A stretch of DNA of 64,000 bases from Limnanthes douglasii subsp. nivea (taxonomy: Eukaryota > Streptophyta > Magnoliopsida > Brassicales > Limnanthaceae): assembly GCA_036936605.1 (NCBI GenBank), contig JAUPFV010000001.1:313922809-313986808 (forward strand), written 5' to 3'. A model generated the notes under the pieces. It was not told where the DNA came from. It worked only from the letters and a program-made list of their open reading frames with translations, and made no database searches. The position numbers were made by a program, and so were the translations under genes. Every line of letters begins with the position of its first letter. Positions within the stretch are counted from its first letter, which is position 1. Below, piece after piece: positions 34,191 through 44,350 of this stretch.

Positions 34191-35120
34191 TTTTGAATGG
34201 ACATAGGATTGTGAAGTAGCATTTTCAACGATTAAAGAACTTTTCTTATCACCAGAGATATCATGTAAGCCTTATACTGGAGAGCATTTTTTTTATACAT
34301 GACACTGCTAGTGTTATTTTGATAAGTGAAGATAAGGGAGTTCTGAAACCAGTTTACTATGTTAGTAAAAGTTTGTTAGCAGCTGAGAAGAGGTATCTGA
34401 GACTTAAAAAATTAGCTTTAGCTTTAGTGGTGGATTCTAGGGAAATGTTCCCTTATTTTCAAGCTCATACTATTGAGGTTCGAACTTCTTTTCCACTAAA
34501 TAATATGTTGCAGCACCCAGAAATTTCTGGAAGGAGGACTAAGTGGTCAATAGAGTTGGGAGATTTTGATATTATTTTTGCTCCTCAAATGGCTATTAAG
34601 GCTTAGCAGATTTTCTTGTTGCATTTAATTCAACTAGATCGGATTATGAATCAGATAAAGAGGTCTTGTAGTAAATTTTGATGTGGGTGGTTCGAACTAA
34701 TGGTGGTTCTAGTATTTTGGTATCTATCGCAGAAGTACAGGAGTACATATTAAATTTGGGAGGCAATGTATCAAGGTATTAAATTTGGTTTTCATGCATC
34801 GAATAATGAGGGTGAATATGAAGTTGCATTGGCTGGTTTAAGACTTGCGAATATTTTTGAGGTAACTATAGTTCGTTTGGAAACAGATTCTCAGTTAGTG
34901 GCAAATCATATGGCATGTGTTTCTGAAGCTAAGAAGGATCATTTAATTCTATATCTTTGCAAGCTTCGAAATGTATCTCTCATATTTGACAAAGTGATTG
35001 TAGAGCATATTGGTCGAGGAGATAATACAGTTGTTGACTCTGTGGAAACAATTTCTTATACAGAAGAATATCATTGGATATTATTACATGAGAGCCCCTT
35101 TATTCTAACACGATCATAAC
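34190..35120 (+). pseudogene. two RNase H regions of third element
   Basis: First RNase H: AFSTIKELFLSPEIS near 34215-34262, then 34319-34606 (KPVYYVSKSLLAAEKRYLRL). Second, archaeal-like RNase H: WVVRTNGGSSIL near 34685-34720 and 34766-35119 (GFHASNNEGEYEVALAGLRL, ETDSQLVANHM, EHIGRGDNTVVDS). The canonical DSQL and NNEAEYEA blocks are clear. Frames are broken at about 34265, 34605 and 34730. Confidence 0.85.
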
Positions 35121-35129
35121 AATGTAAAT

Positions 35130-36390
35130 ATATTGAGGAGGTAGTTATCACTCCTGATACAATTTGAGGTGATTGGAGTTATGATATTCTTAATTTTTTG
35201 CTAAGAGGAATGTTGCCTCAAGATCCACAACTGGCTAAAAAATTAATATATAAAGCTCATGGCTATGTTGTCTTGGATGGAGTGTTATACAAGAAATCTT
35301 TGAGCATACTATTTTTACATTGCTTAGGAAAACAAGAGTCTCAAGAGATTTTTTTTTTGAGCTGCATGATAGTTAGGTTTCAGCATATTGTGGTTTTAAG
35401 TCTTTAACACATCGGTTTTGTTGGCAGCATAATATTGGCCTTCTATTATAAACGATACTAGAGTTTTAGTTTGAGGTTGTGATACTTGTCAGCATTTTGC
35501 CCATTCTATCCACAAACCAACAGTGTCACTTATGTCTATTTCTGAAGCTATCCCTCTTGACAGATGGAGAATAGATCTAGTAGGACCATTGTCAATGGCT
35601 TCTGGAGGACGACAAATGATCATTGTGGTTGTGGATTATTTTTTGAAGTGGGTAGAAGCTAAACCATTGTCTAGAACAAAGGAAAATAATGTTATTAAGT
35701 TTTATGAACAATATTTGTTGCCGCTTTGGAGTGCCTCGAAAAATCACTACGGATAACGATCTTCAATTCAATAATAGATAAATGACTTCTTTTTGCTCTT
35801 CGAATGAAATAACACGATGTTTTTCTAAGCCTTTTCATCCTCAAACAAATGGTCAAGTAGAAGTGACTAATATATCTAGTTTGGAAGGTTTGAAGAAGAA
35901 TTTAACAATTGTTTCAGGGAAATGACCTAATTATTTGCAAGAGGTGTTATGGGTTTATCGTACGACTCCTAGAGAGGCTACTAAAGAAACACTTTTTGCT
36001 TTGGTATATAGGATGAATGTTGTTAGTCCTGCAGAATCTACTTTACCATCTTATAGAGTACTCCAATATTTCAAAGAGGTGAATGAAAAGAAAAGAAGAA
36101 CATAGTTAAATTTGATCGAGGAGAAAAGAGTTCAAGCTCATTTGAATATGACTCATTATCAAACTTTGGTGATTAGTCGATATGATTCAAAGGTGAGGAG
36201 AAGGGATTTTAAAGTGGGTGATAAAGTCTTAAGGAAGGTATTCCTCCATACAAAGGATAAACGACTTGGAAAGATGGCCCCCAATTGGGAGGGTCTTTAT
36301 ATTGTGGTGGAGATGATAAAGCTAGCCACATATCATCTTTGTGATGAGCATGGGATAATGCTTGAACATCCTTGGAATATAGATCACTAG
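35130..36390 (+). pseudogene. integrase of third Tat-type element
   Basis: N-domain in 35198-35407 (VLDGVLYKKSLSILFLHCLG, ending in a frame change) and CDTCQHFA near 35480-35505. The core starts in 35523-35756 (RWRIDLVGPLSMASGGRQM, VVDYFLKWVEAK). The second Asp is near 35745-35760 (TTDNDLQF). The catalytic Glu is in HPQTNGQVEVTN near 35836-35871. [17 protein letters not shown] near 35940-35990 and the C-domain in 36112-36390 (KMAPNWEGLYIVVEM) finish it. All three catalytic positions survive, but frames do not join. Confidence 0.88.
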
Positions 36391-36639
36391 AAGCTGTAAT
36401 GGGAGTGAGTTTTTTGTTTTGAATAATTGGCACACTATTTCCTGCCCTGTTGGCCCAGAGAGGTTTTAATGAGGTGTCATGTAATATTCGAAGCTATTTA
36501 TAAAAAATATTTTATGTCCAATGGTTGTTTTAGATATTAGTATTCAAATAATTTTGGTAACTATGTAAAGTCTGATCATCTTTGAAGCTGTTGACCAAGA
36601 TTAATTATTCTGAAGTGTTGTGCGTGTATTATCACCAAT

Positions 36640-36755
36640 TTCGAAGAAACAACCATATTCAAAGTGATACATTCTCTAAACGCACTGTACATATTTGAAG
36701 TGCTACATTCTCTAAACGCATTGTACATATTCGATGTGCTACATTTTCTAAACGC

Positions 36756-36786
<31 letters not shown>

Positions 36787-36830
36787 TCGAGGTGTTTACA
36801 TTCTTTAAACACATCAATTTTTATTCATGG
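36640..36830. repeat. four ~40-bp tandem units and an (AT)n run
   Basis: Units with the core GTGCTACATTCTCTAAACGCA recur near 36640, 36680, 36720 and, after an (AT)n run at 36762-36786, near 36790. It lies between integrase and the antisense ORF of the third element. The minus-strand open frame here is only the repeat read backwards. Confidence 0.8.
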
Positions 36831-37025
36831 TGTCACATAAAGGAACTTCTTTGAGGTAATATTATTGTTCGATGGGTAAATGACTTTATTTTATAAATAT
36901 AAGTTTTTATAATAAGGAAAACGAGTGTAGATAATGGAGACGCGTTATGGCATAGAATATAAATCTGGCCTTATGAAAGGATATTATAAATGCTAAATAA
37001 CTAAGCATCCATTAAAAACAAGTCA

Positions 37026-39729
37026 TCACACAACATCAAGTGACTTGCACAAAAAGGAAAATTCCTTTGCATGTTTGCTCGTAAGCTCTTCTATCTTGGC
37101 TTCAGGAGAAGTCTTGAGCTCCTCCATTTCTTTATCATGAGCAGAACCAAGATGACGTTTAAGTTGGATATATTCATAGATAAATTGTTCCCTGTCAATG
37201 TGGAAGGCGCGAAATCTCTCCTCGATATATCTCCCAAAAAAAAAATTGTTTTTTCTTTGCAGCAGTAGCATTTTTAGATCGAACCATCTCTTTAGCCATG
37301 TTTTCCAAATAACTTCGAGATGAATTTACTTATGTGCATAATGTTTTGGCTGCTGCTTGGAGTTGGGCGGAAGGTTGCAAAGCAAGTAAGACCTCTTTGG
37401 ATGGTTGCTGCTCTTTGATATGAATGGACCTTTCATTGTTGAAAGGAATGATAGCAGATGAGAAAGCCAAGTGAGCATCTGAATAAGGCAGGAGTTTATG
37501 AAAAAGAGGAGACGTGACTTGATGGCCAATTTTTCAAACTCGTTCTTGGATTTCTTGAACCTTTGGATACATATCCTTGTAGAGAGCTTGGAATTCTTCT
37601 TCACTAGCAGGCTCATCTGGGAAGAATTGGTCCTCTCCTGGGTGATCGTCAACCGTTATTCCTCTTTGATTATCATATGTTGTAATTCATCATCGATGGT
37701 CTTCTGTTGCAGTGTTTTCAGTTTTGGTTGGAGGAAGTTCAAAGGCAGTTTCTTCATATGGTTTTTCTGATATCTTAGCAGGAGAAGGTTTCGAGCTACT
37801 TTTTTTCTTTTTTAGCCCAAGTTTTTTATTTTTCTTCGAGGAAAGTTCTTCCTCGATTACTTCTTCAATAGTAGGAAGGCTAGTTCCAGTTGTCTTTGTT
37901 TTTGCCTTTTTCTAAGGGCTCGAATTTTCTGAAGAGCTAGCACGAGATGTGTTAGCTGTTTTTTTTTCTTTTTCTCTTTCTTTTTTGTGGGAAGATGGTT
38001 ATCTTATATGTTCCTCATTGGAAGAGTCACCTTACCATCTGGTGCTTTTCACAACTAAATTTGGATTTGGTGGTTCCATCCGGTTTTCGGGGAGTTCAGC
38101 ACCCAGGGTGATCCTCCATAAGTGGCTATTGATGAAGTTGCTGGGCAGAAAAATTGAGTGAAACCCATTCCCCCACTTTTTTCCGCCCAGGTGGCAAGCT
38201 TCACAAAAATTTCATTCGTATCTTTCTTTCGACAATTATATCTCTTCGAAATTCCTAATAGAAGTGGTAATATAAATGGAAATTGAAGATAAGTTATACA
38301 ACAAAAGCAAAAAATGAAAATAAAATAGAACTTACTGTTACTCCTAGGATATCTCCTTCTCGTTCTCCAAAGCTCCATATATGAAGACAAAATTTTGCTT
38401 CCAAACTTTGTGAGCTTCGAGCAATTCATCGATGATTTTTAAGATCATCATCAAGGGTTAGGTAGTAGAAGGGCAATATTGATCCCTTCGAAAGTTTGGT
38501 TAGGATGATGAAATCTTTGATGAAAAGAGGAATTTGGCTTAGTCTGGAAGCCATAATCATTGATAAAGTGTGAACCATTGATTGGGTACTGCTTGTGTAG
38601 GGAAAAGGTTCACGAGTTTGAAGTACTCCACTATTATTGGATCTAATCGGAACCGAAGACCCAAGTTGATGATATCATGGTAGACCGCCAATTCATATTT
38701 TCCATAGTCAACTGGATTCTCCCCTTTTTTTTATAGTCGAAGTGTAATGTTATCTTCCATTCCCCATTGTTTTTTTTAGAATAATATCTTGAGCCTCCTT
38801 ATAATAGATGTAAGACACGTTTTGTAGCGCCATGATATATTTGGGGAAGAGAGTTTTTAGGTTTACACTCAGTTGAGGTTTTCCTTTATTTTTCTTTTTA
38901 ACCACTCCTTGTTTCAAGGCATCGTCTTCTGTATCTGACACATCTCTATTTTCTTTAGCAACACCAACGGAATGAGTAACCTTTCAATCTGCTTCTTCAT
39001 CAAAAGCTTCATCTATAAGTCGAGGCGGGTTATTTTTGAGATTGGGTTTTCATCTTGCGTATTCGAGGGAGTTTTTTGTGACTCAGTGATAGTCTCAACA
39101 ACTCCCTCGGGGGAGGAGATGGTGGTGTAGGGTTATCTGCAAGATTATGAGAACTAATTCGTAAGTGTTGATAGCGTCCATATCTCACATAACTATGAAT
39201 ATTTTCTTCTTAACAGGAAAATTCTGAGGTAGGTAAGCTTTTGTTTGGACTTGAAAAGTTTCTTTGTGTAATTGTCGAGGTGGATTAGAGCTGACTAAAG
39301 AAGGAGTTTCTTTTGATCTTCTTGAAGTCGATAAAATTTGGGTTACTTTGAAAGTTTTTTGAGGAGATACAATTGTTGAACCAGTAGGAGTTGGAGATGA
39401 AGTTCGAGGTGTTGATTGCGAAGAATTTGTTGATGAAGGCTGTTGAGATTCTGGGGTGGATGAACTTGGAAACACATTAGAGCTCTGATTTGGATCAAAA
39501 TTACTATAAGTATGGTTTGGAAAGAAAATCGATGAACATTTATTATCAATCCTGCATCCTTGTGTTCCTCATCTCTTTCACTCATGTAGAAGTAATCGTA
39601 AGCAGTAAAAAATGATTTCTTAGGATCAGGGAAAATTGTTTTTCTGGGTTTTTTGGTTTCTGGGCGTTTTTTCATATACTGAATTGAAGATTGGTTGTAA
39701 AATATGAGTTTTCTGGTGAAAGTAGCCAA
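37026..39729 (-). pseudogene. antisense ORF of third Tat-type element (spliced, function unknown)
   Basis: The counterpart of the antisense ORF at 24708-27583. From a possible ATG at 39727-39729 it shows a Ser/Thr/Pro-rich region (39185-39475), a domain with KYIMALQNVSYIYYKEAQ (38750-38941), and DELLEAHKVWKQNFVFIYG before the intron at 38255-38335. After it come KLATWAEKSGGMGFTQF (near 38150-38210), a basic linker and a coiled-coil end (37026-37271, HDKEMEELKTSPEAKIEELT). Each of these blocks has its match in the inner element in the same order. Frameshifts and stops are present. What the protein does is unknown; the coiled coil suggests self-association. Confidence 0.7.
38255..38335 (-). other. 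intron in the antisense ORF of third element
   Basis: Minus-strand donor A|GTAAGTTC and acceptor TTCTATTAG|GA, 81 bp and A+T-rich. It occupies the same place relative to the DDLLE and AWA(A/E) blocks as the 85-bp intron of the inner element. Confidence 0.65.
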
Positions 39730-40193
39730 GGAATTGGTTACTCAGCAAAAAGCAGCAAGGGATTCTCTCAAGTGAAAGAAATTTTATCTCTCTAGAAAGT
39801 TTGTAAGAGGTCAAGAATGAAAGGCTATTGATAGAAGAAGTTAGGAGAGGGGAAATGGTGTCATAGAAGTTGAAAAGGTGCAACGTTTGTGTGTAAAGGG
39901 GACACTATGACGTCTGTTAACTGTCAGACCTAGGGGTAGGCCTACTGAATAGAGCCTAATTATTTATTGCACGTGTACCACGCTATACCAAACATCTATA
40001 ACCGTTATTGAAAAACCAACTTATACTTCTACATATAAATTTGTTCGAGGGGATGGACTTGAACTAAATTTGAAGTAAAATACCTATATATATGCATCTG
40101 AAGAGAATGATTTAAGATAATTTCGAAGTGAATACACACATAAATGTATACAAAGAGGATAAGCATGAAGTTAAGTAGTTTTGAAGTGATTTA

Positions 40194-40350
40194 CATTCGA
40201 AGCAGATTAAACTTTACAAGGATTTTATCATGTTAGTTATGACTTCCGAAGTAAAAACTAGTTCGTATTTCACATTCGAAGCAGATTAAACTTGACAAGG
40301 ATTTTTTCATGTTAGTTATGACTTCCGAAGTAAAAACTAGTTCGTATTTA
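40194..40350. repeat. two ~79-bp tandem units before the 3' LTR
   Basis: The block starting ACATTCGAAGCAGATTAAAC and ending AAAACTAGTTCGTATTT occurs twice in a row with only two or three differences. It lies just upstream of the PPT and 3' LTR of the third element. Confidence 0.9.
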
Positions 40351-40379
40351 TTGTCTTTCATACGAACTAAGAGGGCCAC

Positions 40380-40669
40380 CGATAAGGATATATAATGTCA
40401 CGGGCTTAAATGTAATCCAAGAAAAGTCTTATACGATTAATTGTAAAGATATATGACATATTTTGAACTGTTTGTAAACATAGAGGGCTAAAGTGCAATT
40501 AACCCATTTATGTAACTAATTATGTTACTTTAAGTCTGAATGCCTATAAATAAAGGGTGAGGCTTTTAATACAAGGATCAAAATTTTCTAAAGTGTTAGA
40601 TACGTTTTACTTTTACTTGCTCTCTCTAAAATTAATGTATTTATTCTACTTTCAAGAACAAGATTTACA
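40380..40669 (+). repeat. 3' LTR of third Tat-type element
   Basis: Preceded by the polypurine tract AAGAGGGCCAC. It begins CGATAAGG, where the other LTR has TGATAAAG, so the terminal T is mutated. TATA box at 40545-40552. The right end is inferred from a TTTACA at 40664-40669 and the nearby CTTCC. Confidence 0.75.
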
Positions 40670-40851
40670 CTTCCCACTTTCAACTTTGTTTTTAAAGAGT
40701 CCATCTTCATAATATGCTCTTAGAGTATGTCTTGCCTTTTATACTTTATAATGAAATATTTCCATATTATGCCCCTAATTTTAACTTATGGAGATTTAAA
40801 TAAACAATTTAAAAGGTAGGAGAGTACATATTTACATAGTATATCTCAGTA

Positions 40852-41122
40852 TGATACAGATTAAACGCAGAGAAGCCAATATAAGGAAACCCTAATTTTC
40901 TTTATCAAAATTCAACTCCTTAAAAGTAGGGTTTGAGACGCCTTAAATAAGAATCACCCAAATCTCTAATACAAAATATGGAAACAAAAATAAACACAAT
41001 AAAATCATATCCTATTAAATCTAAATGTAATCAGATTTAATTTGCTATCTTAAATAAATTTTTAAAGTATAAAAAAAAACTAAAACATTTAAATAGATTG
41101 TTTTGGAGGATTTCTGCGTACA
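40852..41122 (-). repeat. 3' LTR of the gene-carrying element
   Basis: 271 bp. On the minus strand it starts TGTACGCAGAAATCC and ends CTGTATCA. It differs from the 5' LTR mainly by a short gap (TTAAAATAAAACTAAAGC is absent) and scattered changes. Confidence 0.9.
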
Positions 41123-41998
41123 TCATCCTTCCCCGGTTGGGAAGAATTCGACCTCGAATTCAAAACGTTGGAATATAGAATATTTGAAGAATTGTACCAC
41201 TGAGAGCGATACCATCAACATTGTAACAGGGCCTGAACGGTGAGCAACAATGACAGTAGTTCTGTTTACCATCATTATTTCTAATGTCACGCGTAAAATT
41301 CTACAGTTACTGACGAAGCCTGTAGCATGTAGCATTGTAGAGTTGTACATTTGGAATCGATAAAGAACTTGGACAAGTTTCACGACAAAATTCGTAGCTG
41401 GACCTTTTGTCATTCCGTTGATCCAAATTAGTTCTGTAAGCAAGGAAACAATCTTTGGTAAAATCATAGTAAGAATCCCGACAAACAGAGCATATAAATC
41501 AACCGTGCATAATCCTTGCCCTTGTTTGGCAACGCAAAATGAATATCTATCCTCACCGGCCTTCCCATGAGCCCATTGCATGTTACGGATATTCATTTTT
41601 GATGGACCACCTTCAATGCAGTGTATTGCAGCCTCTGCTTGAAATTTCGTTTCTTTATTAATATGCAAGTGATTACCTACTACTTTCTCTGATATTTTTG
41701 TTCCACTGCTTTGGAAGATGCCCTTTGCGGCTGAAAGGATTCTAACTCCATCCTCCAGTAGTTTATCAGAGTACCATTCTAAGAAAAACTCTCTAGTAGC
41801 ACCACACAAAACTACTCCACTTGGTTGTCTTATTTCAGATAGTTTCATGGTGGTGATTCTCACTGCTTCTTCAGCCGATTCAGATAATTTTGTCCAGGAT
41901 TGGCCGCACGAACTATTGAATCCAACGCAAAATGATCGTACCATAGTTTGCGTTAATCTCTTCATATTCTTCCGCGCCTCATCTTTGCAAAGCTAAAT
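41123..41998 (-). pseudogene. captured coding segment of mixed origin (possible PP2C and ABC-transporter pieces)
   Basis: 280 codons open on the minus strand (41123-41965), in frame with the CCCH part after two stops. The first 15 codons still follow the CCCH protein (LCKDEA) and then the match ends. Residues about 125-165 contain [17 protein letters not shown], later LFVGI, which resembles the start of a PP2C-type phosphatase domain. Near residue 235 [12 protein letters not shown] matches the end of an ABC-transporter ATP-binding domain (canonical NRTTxxVAHRLST). It then runs into the PPT. The stretch between is unassigned. Both family calls rest on short motifs. Confidence 0.4.
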
Positions 41999-42850
41999 CT
42001 AGTACTGAGCTAGGTGTACCCAACACTCAAGGACCCCATGTGCATACTCACACATGTCTCTGTGCTTACAAGTCCCTTTCTTGAAGTCTGGGAAAGGCAC
42101 ACAGCTGTAATGGAAATCTTGTGGGTCTTTTTTTCTTGCATTCTCACCTAGGTGAGCAAAAGGGCACTCGGTACAGTCATGGGAATAACCACGCGAACAA
42201 GGTCGAATCTTTAAGGAAAACATACGAAACTCATATGTAGTGTAAATGTTGTTTTTAATATCCGAAAGAGATGGATCGATTGAGAATTCTTCCTTCTCCG
42301 ACACCCAAGAAGGATCTGAGTCATTGGGTTTGCAAACAGCATGATAAAATGTCATATCTGGAGTAAGCAAAGGCAAGCCAGGTCCACTATCTTTCAAGAA
42401 TTTCTTTAAGGGAAGCTTTCACATCTGAGAAGCCTCTATAGGCAAAAATAACAACAAAAGGTCGAAGCCCATGTGCATCAGTCATATAACGATCTGCACC
42501 TGTATCCAGAAACAACCTAACTACATCCACAGCCCTCAATGAACTACTAGAAATAGCACAATGTAGAGCACTTATTTTATCTGTGACACATGAAAAATTA
42601 ACATCCACCTCTATTCTATCATTTATTTTCCCTGTCCAACTGTTAAGTTCAAAACTCAATACTTCAAGAATCTGAAGTTGAAACAGACTCTCGAGCTCTA
42701 AAACTGGTTCAACATTGTACCTTTTCTCTATCATTTTACTCAGCCATCTACTTGCCCCTGAAATCCTACTTAATCTACAGTAACCATCAAACAAAACATT
42801 AAACGAAATCTGATTACATACCAAACACGCATCCAACTCAGGGTTTGGTT
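41985..42850 (-). pseudogene. captured ankyrin/CCCH zinc-finger gene piece
   Basis: Resembles plant ankyrin-CCCH proteins (the RR-TZF group, RNA-binding regulators in stress responses). 42387-42836 has the ankyrin part: ISALHCAISSSSLRAVDVVR, LFLDTGADRYMTDAHGLRP. After a frame change, 41999-42397 has DIKNNIYTTYEFRMFSLKIR and the zinc fingers: C-x5-H-x4-C-x3-H in CSRGYSHDCTECPFAH is intact. In the second finger the first Cys is Phe (VPFPDFKKGTC, canonical PCPDF). Two in-frame stops follow CWVHLAQY, where the family has RTRLC. N-terminus and C-terminal half are missing. A dead partial copy. Confidence 0.85.
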
Positions 42851-42878
42851 TGATTCCCGCGTCGTTCTGTTTCCTGGT

Positions 42879-43391
42879 TTAAATCCATCTAGTTTCTCTC
42901 TCAGACATTTTATCGAATAGGTTACGGTCTTGACGTATAACTTGAGTTGCATCAACCTTATCTTCTTCTATGGTATTTATAGCTGCTCCATCAAAGTGTT
43001 CTGATGATGCAACAATTTCCCAACACGTGGATTTGAGTTTTGGTTTTCGAGAAGCGTAGAGCAGCTCAATTTCTTTATTTGAGAAACTACGAGAAAACAT
43101 ATTGTACTTCTCTTCCTCTGCATCGACACGACTACTCAAACCATCCACGAGCTTTTTCTGTAGTGGTGCTAAATTTTTGGTCGGGTTTGTGAAAATAAGC
43201 TTGGGTATTGGAAGAAGTCCGTGATCGAAAGGCTCGCGCTTTGGGTGGATTAGCAAATTCGAAATCGGATTAAGATTTGGATCAGGTTCTTGCCATGAAT
43301 ACGATGTAGATGGTTCGATTGAGTCGGTCATGGTTATCCGTGATGAGATGAAGAATGTGCGGGCGTCTTCAGGAGGTTTGAGTGGTGGCAA
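42879..43391 (-). pseudogene. captured segment, start resembling TBCC-domain protein 1
   Basis: 170 codons open on the minus strand. Residues about 21-85 contain LLIHPKREPFDHGLLPIPKL and IFTNPTKNLAPLQKKL, which I recognise as like the start of plant TBCCD1 (a tubulin-cofactor-C-domain protein linked to centrosome/Golgi placement in other organisms). The likely original start Met is residue 21 (MTDSIEPSTS). From about residue 90 on (SRSFSNKEIELLYASRKPKL onward) I recognise nothing, so the match ends abruptly, as at a capture junction. It ends with a stop 43 bp before the CCCH piece. Assignment is from memory of the family and needs a search. Confidence 0.5.
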
Positions 43392-43430
43392 GAACAGTGT
43401 CGAATTATCTCTAAAATTATCCAGTGTAGT

Positions 43431-44030
43431 TCAAAAATTCGATTCTAAAAATTTTTCTTTTTCTTTCGACCTAAAATTTAGTTTTAGAGGTTTTAATTCT
43501 TTATCCTTAGCTCTAGATCCTATTTTGTTCTTAGGATTAGAAAAAGAATTATTGTTTACCTTATCGAAAGACCACGAGATGTTTTTTGGTGTTACCCAAT
43601 CGTCTTCATCCTCATCGTCGTATACATCATAAATCGGATCGTCTTCATCCTCATCACTGTATACATCATAAATCGGATCTCCCAATTCCAGCCAAGTTGC
43701 ATCAAAAATTTCATCTTCCAGCACCTCCTCAACCTGGGATAACCAATCAACAAACTCCTCCGCCCAAAGGCCACCATCAAAGTCAGGAATGTTGACCTTA
43801 AATCCAAGCTCCCAGCGGCAGTCTTGATAAGCGTTCTGTTCTGGCCTTTCTCCAAAAGGGTTATCGGGACCTTCAGCCTCTACACCAGGTTGCATGGCAG
43901 TAAGTTCAGCGATCTGATGGGCAAGATACTCGACCTGACGGCGCAGGTCAGCATTCTCGCGATCTCCAAAATCACTCGCATCTTCTTCCACAGCAACGCC
44001 GCTGCGACCTTTGGGTCTTCCTCGCACCAT
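43431..44030 (-). pseudogene. residual gypsy gag of the gene-carrying element
   Basis: 199 codons open, starting MVRGRPKGRSG 30 bp inside the PBS. Residues 25-45 form a short coiled coil (DLRRQVEYLAHQIAELTAM). WELGFKVNIPDFDGGLWAEE followed by FVDWLSQVEEVLE is the N-terminal gag block of plant Ty3/gypsy elements. The core of gag, RT and integrase are absent: the frame jumps to an acidic stretch with IYDVYSDEDEDD and IYDVYDDEDEDD, a tandem doubling of about 45 bp at 43606-43695, and then a Lys/Asn-rich tail. The acidic stretch resembles the gag-pol spacer of related elements, which suggests an internal deletion. Confidence 0.8.
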
Positions 44031-44061
44031 CTCACATGACTGTCTGTGTCTGATACCAATA

Positions 44062-44345
44062 TGATACAGAGTAAACGCAGAGAAACCAATATAGAGAAAC
44101 CCTAATTTTCTTTATCAAAATTCAACTCCTTAAAAGTAGGGTTTGAGGCGCCTTAAATAAGAATCGCCCAAATCTCTAATACAAAATATGGAAACAAAAA
44201 TAAACACAATAAAATAATATCCTATTAAATTTGAATGTAATCAGATTTAATTTGTTATCTTAAATAAATTTTTAAAGTATAAAAATTAAAATAAAACTAA
44301 AGCTAAAACATTTAAATAGATTATTTTGGAGGCTTTCCGCCTACA
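44062..44345 (-). repeat. 5' LTR of the gene-carrying element
   Basis: 284 bp; minus strand starts TGTAGGCGGAAAGCC and ends CTCTGTATCA. The PBS-like TTGGTATCAGA follows after two bases (T, A). Confidence 0.9.
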
Positions 44346-44350
44346 TCAGT

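Larger units (their letters stand above)
31139..40669 (+). mobile_element. third Tat-type Ty3/gypsy element
   Basis: About 9.5 kb. 5' LTR from 31139, truncated near its end. 3' LTR from 40380 to about 40669. Plus strand: gag, protease, RT, two RNase H regions, integrase. Minus strand between 37026 and 39729: an antisense ORF homologous to that of the inner element. Tandem repeats lie on both sides of the antisense ORF. The right end and the duplication (TTTCC before 31139, CTTCC after 40669, one mismatch) are uncertain. Codons such as TCGA-rich motifs differ from the inner element, so it is a separate subfamily. Confidence 0.85.
40851..44345 (-). mobile_element. non-autonomous LTR element carrying host gene pieces
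   Basis: A 3.5-kb minus-strand LTR element. LTRs at 44062-44345 (5') and 40852-41122 (3') share most of their length. A PBS-like TTGGTATCAGA lies at 44049-44059 on the minus strand and the polypurine tract GGGGAAGGATGA at 41123-41134. The 5-bp duplication TCAGT is perfect at 40846-40850 and 44346-44350, with one extra A at 40851. Inside, only the N-terminal gag of a gypsy element remains (43431-44030). The remaining 2.3 kb is sense-oriented coding-like sequence from host genes, foremost an ankyrin/CCCH zinc-finger gene. No RT, RNase H or integrase is present, so it must have moved with enzymes from elsewhere. Confidence 0.9.

Noticed and set aside
36640..36830. CRISPR-like or regulatory repeat array
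   Set aside because: The units follow head to tail without unique spacers and lie inside a retrotransposon 3' region.
41999..42836. A working CCCH zinc-finger gene
   Set aside because: It lies inside an LTR pair, has a frame change between ankyrin and finger parts, a lost zinc ligand and two stops, and lacks both ends of the protein.
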